64,000 bases of DNA from CAXBBB01 sp963793245 (GCA_963793245.1 CAWBZG010000005.1:186001-250000), one strand, 5' to 3'; counted from the stretch's first letter, positions 51,256 through 62,527 are shown. Notes: generated by a model from the letters alone, not told the origin. A program made the numbers and translations.

Positions 51256-52086
51256 TCATGCGGCGGGCGCTTCGGTTTCAGGATCGGCGTAGGTCCACGT
51301 TTTCATCTCGGCGAGATGCGCATGGGCGGTGAGATCGAACTGGATCGGCGTCAGCGAGACGTAGCCCTCCTTCATCGCGTAGAGATCGGTGTCGGTGCCG
51401 TCGTCGAGGTTGACGAACTCGCCGCCCAGCCAGTAATACGGCTGCTCGTACGGGTCGGTGCGGGCGTCGAACGTCTCCTTCCACTGCGAACGCGCCTGCC
51501 GCGTCACCTGAATGCCTTTGATCTCGTCGACGGGGAGGTGCGGGATGTTGACGTTGAGCAGGATACCCGGCGGAAGCCCACGTGCGATGACTTGCTCGGC
51601 GACTCTGCGCGACCACTCCCCCGCGCTCGAAAAGTCGGTCTGATTCCAATCGCCCAACGAAAAGGCGACGCTATCCACGCCAAGGATCGCCGCTTCGGTC
51701 GCCGCGCTGACCGTGCCGGAGTAGATCACGTTGACGGCCGTGTTCGGGCCGTTGTTGATGCCGGAGCAAACCAGATCGGGACGATGGGGAAGCAGTTTGT
51801 GGATCGCCATCTTGACGCAGTCGGCGGGCGTCCCGGAGACGGCGTGAGCCGACGCGACCGGATTGTCTGGATTCTCGCCGACGGCCTCGAACGGCCACTC
51901 GCGCACGCGGAGCGGCTCGCGCATCGTGATCGCGTGTCCGACGGCGCTCTGCTCGGTCAGAGGCGCGACGACGCGGACCTCGCCCAGCCACGTCATCGCC
52001 CCGGCTAGCGCGCGGATTCCGGGCGCGTCGATGCCGTCGTCGTTGCAGATCAAGATGAGCGGACGGCGTCGGGCAGAGTCGGACAT
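51256..52086 (-). CDS. surE: 5'/3'-nucleotidase SurE
   Basis: This 276-residue enzyme removes phosphate from nucleoside monophosphates. The metal-binding aspartates D16-D17 lie in LILICNDDGIDAPGI, followed by VRVVAPLTEQSAVGHAITM, VSGTPADCVKMA, LVCSGINNGPNTAVNVIYSGTVSAATEAAILGVDSVAFSL and ILLNVNIPHLPV. All family residues are present. It often sits with stress and protein-repair genes; here its neighbours are unrelated. The length is slightly above the usual 250 because of a longer C-terminus. Confidence 0.96.
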   Translation of the reverse strand: MSDSARRRPLILICNDDGIDAPGIRALAGAMTWLGEVRVVAPLTEQSAVGHAITMREPLRVREWPFEAVGENPDNPVASAHAVSGTPADCVKMAIHKLLPHRPDLVCSGINNGPNTAVNVIYSGTVSAATEAAILGVDSVAFSLGDWNQTDFSSAGEWSRRVAEQVIARGLPPGILLNVNIPHLPVDEIKGIQVTRQARSQWKETFDARTDPYEQPYYWLGGEFVNLDDGTDTDLYAMKEGYVSLTPIQFDLTAHAHLAEMKTWTYADPETEAPAA

Positions 52087-52153
52087 GCGGAGAGGCAGAG
52101 TAGAGGGCCGTCGCCAACGCGTCTGCCCTTCGGCAAGGTTCGAGGCGAGCGGA

Positions 52154-53242
52154 CTATTCGCGGCTTGCTAGCGATGCCAAGATTTGCTCGTGCAACTCGG
52201 CTGTGTCGTCGTGGTCGGCGCCGGTATTGCTCAGCGTGACGATGGTGAATCCGCTGCTTTCGGCCCGCGTCAGCCGCGACTTCGAGGGGCCGTTCGATCC
52301 GGTGTGCCAGAGCACGGTTTCGTCACGAACGCCGACCTTCATCGTGCGCACCCGACCGCCGTAGGCGTAGCCTTCGCCCTCGACGTACACGGTATTCAAT
52401 GCGCTGCGGGAAGCGTCCGACAGGAAGTCGCCGGACATCACAGCGTCGGCCAGGACGAGTAGATCGGGCGCAGAGGAGAACGACGCTCCGGCGGCGCCCA
52501 AGAACGCGGGTGACGGCTCCGGCGACCGTTCGGTGCCAGACGTTTCTTCCGGTTCATAGCCCTGCGCCACGCCGTATCGACCAAAATCGCCGATAGCGAC
52601 GCCGGTGTCTGAGAGTCCGAGCGGGTCGATGATGTGCTGGTCGACCACAACGGCGAACGACTTACCCGTGACCCTTTCGACGATGGCCTGGACGAGAATC
52701 CAGTTGGAGTGCGAGTAGTCGAAGCGCTCGCCCGGCCTAAACGCCAGATCGCCCGAGGCGAAGCGTGCTACGGCTTCGGACGTGCTCATGTCGGACTCCA
52801 AAATCGACATGTCCTCTTGCAGCGCGGCGATCAATCCGTTGGGGACACCGCTCGTGTGGCTGAGCAGATGGTGCAGCGTGACGCGGTTTCCGATTTCGGC
52901 GCGCACGTCAGGGAGATACGTGGCGATGGGCGCATAGAGATCGAGCACGCCCTGATCGACCAACCGAAGCACGACAAGCGACGACACCCATTTGCCGATC
53001 GATCCGAGTTGGTAGCGCGTGTCGACGGTCGTTGGAATGGTGCGGGCTTGGTCGGCGAATCCAAACGATTGAGCGAGCAATGTGCTATCGCCCAGGCCGA
53101 TGAGGACGACGCCGGTGAAGTCGTGCTCGGCGGTCCACTCCTCGACCAGCGCATCGACGTGTTGCGCCTCGACGGGACGACACGCTAGCGGAAGCAGTAG
53201 GAGCGGAGCGGCGAGCACGACGAATCGGAGGCGATTGAGCAT
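52154..53242 (-). CDS. Serine hydrolase (beta-lactamase/class C-like), lipoprotein
   Basis: This 362-residue protein has a lipoprotein signal (LAAPLLLLPLAC, lipobox Cys21) and a serine beta-lactamase-like domain. The nucleophile and lysine are S81 and K84 in LGSIGKWVSS. The Tyr motif reads FDYSHSN (Y176), where many relatives have YSN; here the third residue is histidine. HTGSNGPSK replaces the HxG/KTG motif. The family includes esterases and D-amino-acid peptidases. The start at 53242 begins the signal. It is divergent from the M1 peptidase gene. Confidence 0.88.
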   Translation of the reverse strand: MLNRLRFVVLAAPLLLLPLACRPVEAQHVDALVEEWTAEHDFTGVVLIGLGDSTLLAQSFGFADQARTIPTTVDTRYQLGSIGKWVSSLVVLRLVDQGVLDLYAPIATYLPDVRAEIGNRVTLHHLLSHTSGVPNGLIAALQEDMSILESDMSTSEAVARFASGDLAFRPGERFDYSHSNWILVQAIVERVTGKSFAVVVDQHIIDPLGLSDTGVAIGDFGRYGVAQGYEPEETSGTERSPEPSPAFLGAAGASFSSAPDLLVLADAVMSGDFLSDASRSALNTVYVEGEGYAYGGRVRTMKVGVRDETVLWHTGSNGPSKSRLTRAESSGFTIVTLSNTGADHDDTAELHEQILASLASRE

Positions 53243-53366
53243 GACGCAAAAGAAGGGCGAGGGCACCGGCTCCACGTTCCGCAGGCGGCTCTGGGCGACT
53301 ACGCACTCTCTTCGATAAGTTGCGCCACACGTCACCGGACCAACGCGTCGTTCTCTACCTGCTCGC

Positions 53367-53374
53367 TATCTTTT
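53367..53374 (+). promoter_or_regulatory. -7 box (TATCTTTT) before the M1 peptidase gene
   Basis: TATCTTTT fits TAnnTTT and lies 23 bases before the ATG at 53397. I see no clear -33 TTG. Confidence 0.45.
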
Positions 53375-53396
53375 CCGCCTCCAACATCTCCGCACT

Positions 53397-55310
53397 ATGA
53401 ACCGACTGCTCCTCCTGCTGCTCGCGCTTGGCCTGGCGCTTCCCGCCTCGGCCCAGCAAACGCCCAACCTCGACACGTTCCGCCCGCTCGACCTGCCAAC
53501 GCCAACCGAAGAGCGCGCCGCCGACGGTCGCCCCGGAGACGACTATTGGCAAAACGACGCCAGCTACACCATCGCAGCGACGCTCGACCCCCAAGCCAAC
53601 CGCTTGAACGGGACCGTGACGATTCACTACACCAACAATGCGCCACTCGAACTCGAGCGTCTTTGGCTGCAACTGGAGCAGAACGTGTTCGCGATGGGCA
53701 GCAGAGGCGCCTCGATCCAGCCCGCCGATAGCCGGTGGCGCGGCTCGTTCCCCGGCGGTGGCTACCGCATCGACGCCGTCACGGTAACGCAGGACGGAAC
53801 GCCCTACACGCCCGACTTCTTGATCGACGACACGCGGATGCACATTCCGCTCATCCAACCGCTCGCCGCCGAGGGCGGCAAAGTCGACGTGACGCTCTCG
53901 TACAGCTTTGTCATTCCCGAGTACGGCGCCGACCGGATGGGCCGCTACGCCGCCGAGAGGGGCACGGTCTACGAGTTCGCGCAGTGGTATCCGCGCGCCT
54001 ACGTCTACGACGACGTCAACGGCTGGAACGCCCTCCCCTACTACGGCCAGGGCGAGTTCCTACTGCCCTACGGCGATTACGACCTGAGCCTTACCGTCCC
54101 GCACGACATGACCGTCGTATCGACCGGAACGCTCCAGAACGCCGCCGACGTGCTGACCGCGACGCAGCAAACACGCATGCAGCAGGCGATGAGCAGCCGG
54201 GAAACCGTCCACATCATCCGACCCGACGAAGTCGGTCAGGCGAGCACGCACAAGATGACGAGCGGCATGGCGACGTGGAAGTACCGCGCCGAGAACGTCC
54301 GCGACGTGGCGTGGGCCGCGAGCGCGTCGTTTATCTGGGACGCTGCTACGACGAGCCGGGGCACGCTGGCTCAGAGCGCCTATCCGCACGAAGGACTGGG
54401 CGACGGCACTGAGGAAGGCTGGGAGATGAGCACAGCGTACGTCGTCGCATCGCTCGAACACTACTCGGACAAGTGGCTCGCCTATCCGTATCCGGTCTAC
54501 ACCAACGTGGCGGGCGTCGTCGGCGGGATGGAGTATCCGATGCTCTCGTTCTGCGGCGTCGGCGCGCGCGGATATGGGCTGTTCGGCGTGACCGACCACG
54601 AGTTGGGCCACACGTGGTTTCCGATGGTCGTCGGTAGCGACGAGCGGCGCCACGCGTGGATGGACGAAGGCTTCAACTCGTTCATCAACTACTACTCGAA
54701 CCTCGCCTACTATGGCGACCGCGCCCAAGAGAGCCGCTACGTCAACCGGCTGAACGGCGCCTATATGGTCGACGCTACCGCTGGAGTCACAACGCCCATC
54801 GCGACGCCGCCGGACCAGATCCAGCGCGCCGACCTGGGCCTGCTCGCCTACCGCAAACCCGCGTACGGCCTGTTCCTGCTGCGCGAGTACATCCTCGGCC
54901 CCCAACGCTTCGACATGGCGTTCAAAGCCTACATCGACCGCTGGGCCTACAAGCACCCCAAACCCGCCGACTTCTTCCGCACCATCGAGAACGTCGCTGG
55001 CGAAGACCTCGACTGGTTCTGGCGCGGCTGGTTCTACACGACCGACACGTTCGATCAGTCGCTCAGCGTAGTGGCTGCCGAAGGTGGATACAACGCAACA
55101 ATCACCAACTTGCAGGACCTGCTGCTCCCCGTCACGCTCGAAATCACGATGGCCGATGGGTCGACCGAGCGTCGCCGCATTCCTGTCATCGCGTTCGCCA
55201 ACAGCGACACGTTCGTCGAAGCGATTCCGTCCGGCGCGACGATGGTGCGCCTCGACCCGGATCAGATGCTCCCCGATGCCGACCGCAGCAACGACGTCTG
55301 GACGCGCTGA
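53397..55310 (+). CDS. Secreted M1-family metallopeptidase
   Basis: This 637-residue zinc aminopeptidase has a signal peptide (MNRLLLLLLALGLALPASAQ). The zinc site is DHELGHTWFP (H401, E402, H405) with the third ligand E424 in WMDEGFNSFINYY, the exact HExxH-18-E spacing. Before it, GGMEYPMLSFCG replaces the GxMEN motif that binds the peptide amino end. The N-terminal beta domain (residues 45-200) and the C-terminal region ending DQMLPDADRSNDVWTR complete the M1 layout. It should trim peptides in the periplasm or outside the cell. Confidence 0.95.
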   Translation: MNRLLLLLLALGLALPASAQQTPNLDTFRPLDLPTPTEERAADGRPGDDYWQNDASYTIAATLDPQANRLNGTVTIHYTNNAPLELERLWLQLEQNVFAMGSRGASIQPADSRWRGSFPGGGYRIDAVTVTQDGTPYTPDFLIDDTRMHIPLIQPLAAEGGKVDVTLSYSFVIPEYGADRMGRYAAERGTVYEFAQWYPRAYVYDDVNGWNALPYYGQGEFLLPYGDYDLSLTVPHDMTVVSTGTLQNAADVLTATQQTRMQQAMSSRETVHIIRPDEVGQASTHKMTSGMATWKYRAENVRDVAWAASASFIWDAATTSRGTLAQSAYPHEGLGDGTEEGWEMSTAYVVASLEHYSDKWLAYPYPVYTNVAGVVGGMEYPMLSFCGVGARGYGLFGVTDHELGHTWFPMVVGSDERRHAWMDEGFNSFINYYSNLAYYGDRAQESRYVNRLNGAYMVDATAGVTTPIATPPDQIQRADLGLLAYRKPAYGLFLLREYILGPQRFDMAFKAYIDRWAYKHPKPADFFRTIENVAGEDLDWFWRGWFYTTDTFDQSLSVVAAEGGYNATITNLQDLLLPVTLEITMADGSTERRRIPVIAFANSDTFVEAIPSGATMVRLDPDQMLPDADRSNDVWTR

Positions 55311-55346
55311 GGCTGAGTTGAGGGTTCGCCGCGCGTTTCTCTATCC

Positions 55347-55421
55347 GTCATCCTGAGCGAAGTCGAGGGATCCCCGTCGCCAAACGATGCCACGGAGATC
55401 CCTCGACAGGCTCGGGATGAC
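55347..55421. repeat. Inverted interspersed repeat (GTCATCCTGAGCGAAGTCG type)
   Basis: A unit starting GTCATCCTGAGCGAAGTCG (55347-55372) is repeated in inverted form as GATCCCTCGACAGGCTCGGG (55397-55421), so the two pair into a large hairpin. Units like this are widespread in many bacterial phyla. It lies between convergent M1 peptidase and hybrid-kinase genes. Confidence 0.75.
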
Positions 55422-55451
55422 ACGTAGAGGGCGGATGCAGGTTCACTGGCT

Positions 55452-57635
55452 TTATACCGACTGTATCTGCGCCGCATGGTGGGCGGCTCGCTCGACGGCG
55501 GCTGACAGTCGCTCGACTACGATGGGCTTGTCGAGCGAACCGTCGAAGCCATAGTGCTGCAACTGCGTTTCGGTCATCGGCTCAGCGCTGACGGCGAGAA
55601 TGCGCAGACTGGGACCATGAATCTGCCGCAGCAAATGCGTCGCCTCGCGTCCGTCCATGACGGGCATGAACACGTCCATCAGCACCAGATCGAACGACTG
55701 ATCCGAGCAGGCGTCGACCGCTTGCTGCCCGTCATCGACCACGGTTACGTCGCAGTTCAGGCGTTCGAGAAGACGACGAGCGACTTTCTGGTTGATCATA
55801 TTATCGTCCGCTAGTAGGACGCGAACGATCTCGGGGTTCTGGGTTGTCGTAGAACGAGCGGCCACGCTTTCCAACGCCGTGCGGACAGCTTCGAGGACAG
55901 GGGCGCGTTTGAGCGGTTTGTACACGAAGGCAGCGGCGGCTCCGGATACGCGATGTCCTATCGGCGTCATGCGGACGAGGACAGTCTTGGAGGATAGCGC
56001 GCGCGGAAGGTCCGCCGAGAGTCTGTCGTCGATCAAGCAGACGCGGGGCGCATAACCGGATTCGATAGCTTGGGATAGCGCGTGGGCCGTGTCGAACGTG
56101 CGCACGTCGGCTCCGCAAGACGACAGGAGCCGATCCAGTTGGAGGCGCGAGGTGGTGTGCGACTCGGCTACGGCGATGGGCACGCCTGTCAGGTCGAGCA
56201 GTGTGTCACCGCCAGCAGATTTATCGGGCGTGAGACGAACCGTGGCGATGAACGTGGAGCCTACGCCGACTTCGCTGCTGACGGCCACACTGCCGTCCAT
56301 TAGCCCGGCCAGTCGGCGCGAAATGGAGAGACCCAACCCGGTCCCTCCGAAGCGCCGCGTCGTCGACGTGTCGGCTTGCGCGAACGGCTGAAACAGACGC
56401 GCCTGAGCGTTGGGCGAAATGCCGACGCCGGTATCGCGGACCGAGACCGAGTACCGATCTCCGTCTTGCGTCACGCCGACTTCGATCTCGCCCTCGGCGG
56501 TGAATTTGACGGCGTTCGAGAGCAAGTTGAGCACGATCTGCCGCAGCCTGGCTGCATCGCCGATGACGCGCTCTTCCATCGACGGATCGAACGACGTGTA
56601 GAACGTCACCGGCTTTCCGGCGAGCTGCGGCGCGACGAGTTCGACGGCGCCTTCGATGCACGTCCGAATCGAAAACGCGCGCTCCTCCAAGTCGACCCGC
56701 CCGGCTTCGATCTTGGAGAAGTCGAGGATGTCGCCGATGAGGTTGAGTAGCGCATCGCTGGACACCTGAATGGTGCTCAGGAAGTCGGCTTGCTCGGCGT
56801 CCAGGTCGGTATCCCCGAGCAGGTGCGCCATGCCGACGATACCGTTGAGAGGCGTGCGGATCTCGTGGCTCATCACGGCCAGAAACTCACTTTTGGCACG
56901 CGTCGCCTCGGCAGCTTGCGCGTTGGCCTGCCGCAGCTCTTCGAGCAGCAGCAGCTGTTCGTCCGACCGCTGCTGCAGCCGGTTCGACAACTCGCGCATC
57001 TGCGTCACGTCGCGCGCGATGCCGACGATCTGCGTGAGTGCGCCCTGCTCGTCGCGCTCGAACGGCGTCTCGATCGATTGCAGGTAGCGCCACGATCCGT
57101 CGCGGTGGCGCATGCGGTAGGTGACCGACGCGTTTTCGCCGTCGGCGATCGTGCGGATGTGCGCGTAGTTGGCGAGCACGGCAGGCAAATCGTCCGGGTG
57201 AATCATCGCCGTTATGCCGCCGTCCGGCAGCTCGCGGATCGCGTCGCCGGTGTAGCCCAAGACGGCTTCCAGATTGCGGTTGGCGTACACGTTGCGGTCG
57301 CGCACCACGTCGTAGACGTAGACGAGGTCCGGCGTCGCTTCGATGACGCTTTGGAGCATCGCACCGTGCCCTTCGATGGCAGCCGCAGGAGCCTCGCGGC
57401 GAGGCAGCACGACGCACACGTGGCCGCCGCCTGCTCGTATCGTCCGTGCGTCCTGAACGATGTGGAGCGAAAAACGCGTCGAGACGCCCTCTCGTGCCGA
57501 CGGAAAAGCGGCTCGGAACAGGTCGTTGGAGCGCGCGAGTACGCCATCCGAATCGAAGACGGCGACGGCGTCGGACGAGTCGAGAAGTGCGCTCAGCAGC
57601 GCATCGACGGTCGAGGAGAGGGTGGAAACTGGCAC
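55452..57635 (-). CDS. Hybrid sensor histidine kinase with PAS domains and two receiver-like domains
   Basis: This 727-residue cytoplasmic protein starts with GTG at 57635. A short PAS-like region (residues 15-90) is followed by a full PAS/PAC unit (94-215, ATPDLVYVYDVVRDRNVYANRNLEAVLGY), a coiled coil (216-250) and the kinase core with H257 (FLAVMSHEIRTPLNG). The ATPase boxes are LLSNAVKFTAEGEIEVG and GTGLGLSISRRLAGLMDG. Next is a degenerate receiver (about 480-590: VAESHTTSRLQ, CLIDDRLS, VYKPLKR) without the acidic pair, then an intact receiver with D654 (LVLMDVFMPVMDG). No transmembrane helix is visible. It has no adjacent output regulator. Confidence 0.93.
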   Translation of the reverse strand: MPVSTLSSTVDALLSALLDSSDAVAVFDSDGVLARSNDLFRAAFPSAREGVSTRFSLHIVQDARTIRAGGGHVCVVLPRREAPAAAIEGHGAMLQSVIEATPDLVYVYDVVRDRNVYANRNLEAVLGYTGDAIRELPDGGITAMIHPDDLPAVLANYAHIRTIADGENASVTYRMRHRDGSWRYLQSIETPFERDEQGALTQIVGIARDVTQMRELSNRLQQRSDEQLLLLEELRQANAQAAEATRAKSEFLAVMSHEIRTPLNGIVGMAHLLGDTDLDAEQADFLSTIQVSSDALLNLIGDILDFSKIEAGRVDLEERAFSIRTCIEGAVELVAPQLAGKPVTFYTSFDPSMEERVIGDAARLRQIVLNLLSNAVKFTAEGEIEVGVTQDGDRYSVSVRDTGVGISPNAQARLFQPFAQADTSTTRRFGGTGLGLSISRRLAGLMDGSVAVSSEVGVGSTFIATVRLTPDKSAGGDTLLDLTGVPIAVAESHTTSRLQLDRLLSSCGADVRTFDTAHALSQAIESGYAPRVCLIDDRLSADLPRALSSKTVLVRMTPIGHRVSGAAAAFVYKPLKRAPVLEAVRTALESVAARSTTTQNPEIVRVLLADDNMINQKVARRLLERLNCDVTVVDDGQQAVDACSDQSFDLVLMDVFMPVMDGREATHLLRQIHGPSLRILAVSAEPMTETQLQHYGFDGSLDKPIVVERLSAAVERAAHHAAQIQSV

Positions 57636-57788
57636 AATCGGAGGAAGACGTGTAGCGGGCTATCGGCCTATGCGAGGGCAACTTAAGTCGCCGTTCGATT
57701 GGCTTTCGAAATACATATACTGTCCGTCGTATGTGCGCAACCTGGCCGAACGCGCATCGTGCCACCCGACCTGACACCTTTTCCATCT

Positions 57789-59616
57789 ATGCTCAAGCCG
57801 ATTTCCGCGCCGTCCCCTCAGTCCATCCTCAAGGAGGTGTACGGATACGACGCGTTTCGGCCCGCCCAAGAAGCCGCGATCCAGCGCATCGTCGACGGCG
57901 AACACGTCGTACTCGTCATGCCGACGGGCGGCGGAAAAAGCGTCTGCTTTCAGATTCCGGCCCTGGTGCGTCCCGGCGTCGGCATCGTCGTCTCGCCGCT
58001 GATCGCGCTGATGCAGGACCAGGTCGAGTCGCTCAAGCAGTTGGGCGTTCGAGCCGACGTTCATGAACTCGACGGTGTCGCACGAAGACCAGATGGCGAC
58101 GCGCAGGGCTGTCGAAGCGGGCGAACTGGACCTGCTCTACGTCGCCCCCGAGCGGCTGATGAAGTCGAGCTTTCTGGACTGGATCACCAGCCAGCAGATC
58201 GCCCTACTCGCCGTCGACGAGGCGCACTGTATTTCGCAGTGGGGCCACGACTTCCGTCCCGAGTACCGCCGCATCAGCGAGGTGCGCGACCGGATTCCGC
58301 ACGTGCCCTGCATCGCCGTCACCGCGACCGCCGACCGTCCGACGCAGCAGGAAATCCTGCAGCAACTCGACCTTCCCGACGAAGCGCTGACGGTCACGGG
58401 CTTCGATCGGCCCAACATCCGCTACTCGGTCGAAGTGCAGTCGAGCGGGCGCAAGCAGCTGATGCGGTTTCTCGACCGGCACGACGGCGAGGCGGGCATC
58501 GTCTACTGCCTCTCACGCAACAAGGTCGAGAAGACGGCAGCGTTCCTCAAAGAGCAGGGCCGCGACGCGCTCCCCTACCACGCCGGACTCCCTGCCGCCA
58601 CACGCGAGGCCAATCAGCAGCGGTTTCTGCTCGAAGAGGGCGTCGTGATGGTGGCGACGGTCGCCTTCGGCATGGGCATCGACAAGCCCAACGTGCGGTT
58701 CGTGGCGCACATGGACATCCCGCGTTCGCCCGAGGCCTACTACCAGGAAACCGGACGCGCCGGACGCGACGACCTGCCCAGCGAGGCGTGGCTCTTGTAC
58801 AGCCTGCAATCCGTCGTGATGGCGCGCAAGCTGATGGAGTCGAACGGTAAAGAGGGTCAGCACAAGTGGACCGAGCGCCACAAGATGGACGCGATGGTCG
58901 GCTTCTGCGAGACCGCCGCTTGCCGCCGCTCGGTCCTACTCAAATACTTCGGACAACCCGCCGAGGCGCGCTGCGGCAACTGCGACACCTGCCTCCACCC
59001 CGTCGAAACGTGGGACGCGACCGAAGCCGCCCAGAAAGTCATGAGCGCGATCCACCGGACGGGCCAGCGCTGGGGACAGGCGCACATCGTGAGCGTGCTG
59101 CGGGGCGAGGAGACCGAGAAGATCACGCGATCAGGCCACGACCGATTGCCCACGTTCGGCGTCGGCGAAAACCGCTCGACTCATGAGTGGCGCAGCGTGA
59201 TCCGGCAACTGGTCGCCCAAGACCTGATCCGCGTCGACGTGACCGGCTACGGCGGACTGCGACTCTCACCCGCCTGCGGCCCCGTTCTCAAAGGCCAGGA
59301 AGAAGTCCACCTGCGCGTCGATCCCGATCCGCCCAAATCATCGCGCTCTCGCAAAGGCCGAACGACACAGCCTGCGATCGATACGACGCCCGCCGGACAG
59401 GAGCGCTTCGAGGCCCTGCGCGCCCTTCGCCTCGAACTGGCGCGCGATCAAGGCGTGCCGCCTTACGTCATCTTCAGCGACAAGACGCTCACCGAGATGT
59501 CCGAGCGCGTTCCCGTCACCCTCGACGACCTGCTCGCGATTTCGGGCATCGGAGCCGTCAAACGCGACCGCTACGGCCAGCAGTTTCTGGATAAACTGGC
59601 TGAACTGCCCGTGTGA
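57789..59616 (+). CDS. recQ: ATP-dependent DNA helicase RecQ, interrupted by a one-base frameshift
   Basis: RecQ unwinds DNA during recombination and repair. The first frame has YGYDAFRPAQEAAIQRIVDG, VLVMPTGGGKSVCFQIPAL (Walker A) and VVSPLIALMQDQVESLKQLG. The second frame resumes ATFMNSTVSHEDQ-type sequence and continues with LLAVDEAHCISQWGHDFRPEY (Walker B), YCLSRNKVEKTAAFL, VATVAFGMGIDKPNVRFV, the zinc region CRRSVLLKYFGQPAEARCGNCDTC and an HRDC domain at the end. Removing one base from CC at 58054-58055 joins the frames into 608 residues. Sequence error is more likely than a broken gene. Confidence 0.92.
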
Positions 59617-59628
59617 TTCGGCCTACGC

Positions 59629-59661
59629 AAAGCTGACAGGTTTTGAAAACCTGTCAGCTTT
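59629..59661. repeat. Perfect 33-base palindrome between recQ and thrS
   Basis: AAAGCTGACAGGTTTT pairs perfectly with AAAACCTGTCAGCTTT around a single G. It lies 12 bases past the recQ stop and 23 bases before a promoter box of thrS. The stem ends in a short T run, so it may terminate recQ transcription in one direction. The CTGACAGG core also recalls the CCTGCCAG hairpins in this window. Confidence 0.7.
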
Positions 59662-59683
59662 CTACCTCTACGTCCCGCCTCCG

Positions 59684-59691
59684 TATCTTCG
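59684..59691 (+). promoter_or_regulatory. Possible -7 box (TATCTTCG) before thrS
   Basis: TATCTTCG is close to TAnnTTTG and lies 66 bases before the thrS ATG. It would place the palindrome upstream of the thrS transcript rather than inside its leader. Confidence 0.4.
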
Positions 59692-59756
59692 GCACACCTG
59701 ATTCCCTTCTGCCGCGCCTCCCCACCGGTTGCGCGGCTTCTCTTTTCCCGACCTCC

Positions 59757-61829
<2,073 letters not shown>

Positions 61830-61935
61830 AACTCTGCTGTTCAGAACGGCGTGAAATGATACTCTAAATCCGAATTCGGCGTCGCCGCTAGCACCTTGCG
61901 GCAGCGCCCACCTCAGCAACCAACACCCCACGGCA

Positions 61936-62454
61936 ATTAAGGACAACGTCCGCATCAACAATCAGATACGCGCCACGCGCGTCCGCGTCGTCGACCCTCA
62001 GGGCGAGCACGGCGTCTACTTGGTCGAAAAAGCGCTCGAACTGGCGCAGCGCAGGGGCCTCGACCTGGTCGAAGTCGCCCCAGAAGCAGACCCGCCCGTC
62101 TGCAAGATCATCGACTATGGCAAGTTTCGCTACGAAGCGCAGAAGCGTGAGAAGGAAGCCCGCCGCAAGTCGCAGACGGTCGATCTCAAGGAGATCCGCT
62201 TCCGCCCCCGCACCGACGATCACGACTTCAACTTCAAGGTCAAGCACGCAAGGGGCTTCCTCGAAGACGGCGACAAAGTCAAGGCGTGGGTCCAGTTTCG
62301 TGGTCGCGACATCATCTACAAAGATGCTGGCCTCGAAATCCTCGTCCGCTTTACCGAAGAGGTTAAAGACCTCGCCAAAGTCGACCAAGCGCCCAAGATG
62401 GAAGGCCGCCGCATGACGATGATCCTGTCGTCGAACGTCAAGAAGAAAGCCTGA
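61936..62454 (+). CDS. infC: Translation initiation factor IF-3, starting with ATT
   Basis: This 172-residue factor keeps the ribosomal subunits apart and checks the start codon. The N-domain is KDNVRINNQIRATRVRVVDPQGEHGVYLVEKALELAQRRGLDLVEVAPEADPPVCKIIDYGKFRYE, and the C-domain ends RRMTMILSSNVKKKA. The N-terminal conserved RINNQIRA lies upstream of the first ATG (62020). The only start before RINNQIRA in this frame is ATT at 61936; no in-frame ATG, GTG or TTG occurs back to the previous stop at 61852. infC of many bacteria uses ATT because IF-3 discriminates against it, which lets the factor limit its own synthesis. Confidence 0.9.
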   Translation: MKDNVRINNQIRATRVRVVDPQGEHGVYLVEKALELAQRRGLDLVEVAPEADPPVCKIIDYGKFRYEAQKREKEARRKSQTVDLKEIRFRPRTDDHDFNFKVKHARGFLEDGDKVKAWVQFRGRDIIYKDAGLEILVRFTEEVKDLAKVDQAPKMEGRRMTMILSSNVKKKA

Positions 62455-62471
62455 GAAGCGCGCCGCTTCTC
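62453..62471 (+). promoter_or_regulatory. Hairpin over the infC stop codon
   Basis: GAGAAGCG pairs with CGCTTCTC around CGC. It overlaps the infC stop. No T run follows, so it is more likely to stabilise the mRNA end or separate infC from rpmI than to terminate. Confidence 0.4.
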
Positions 62472-62495
62472 ACCAACGCTTCGCACAGTGTGACT

Positions 62496-62527
62496 CGCCG
62501 CGCCTGGTAAAACTGCCGGGCGCGGCG
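62496..62527 (+). terminator. GC-rich hairpin in the infC-rpmI gap, terminator or attenuator
   Basis: CGCCGCGCCTGG pairs with CCGGGCGCGGCG around TAAAACTG with one mismatch, followed by TACTTTTA. It could reduce read-through from infC into rpmI. The short T run inside TACTTTTA also matches a -7 promoter box (62528-62535), so rpmI-rplT may have their own start just downstream. Confidence 0.5.

Noticed and set aside
62020..62454. infC starting at ATG 62020
   Set aside because: This would remove the conserved RINNQIRATRVR N-terminal region of IF-3 that is present in frame upstream.
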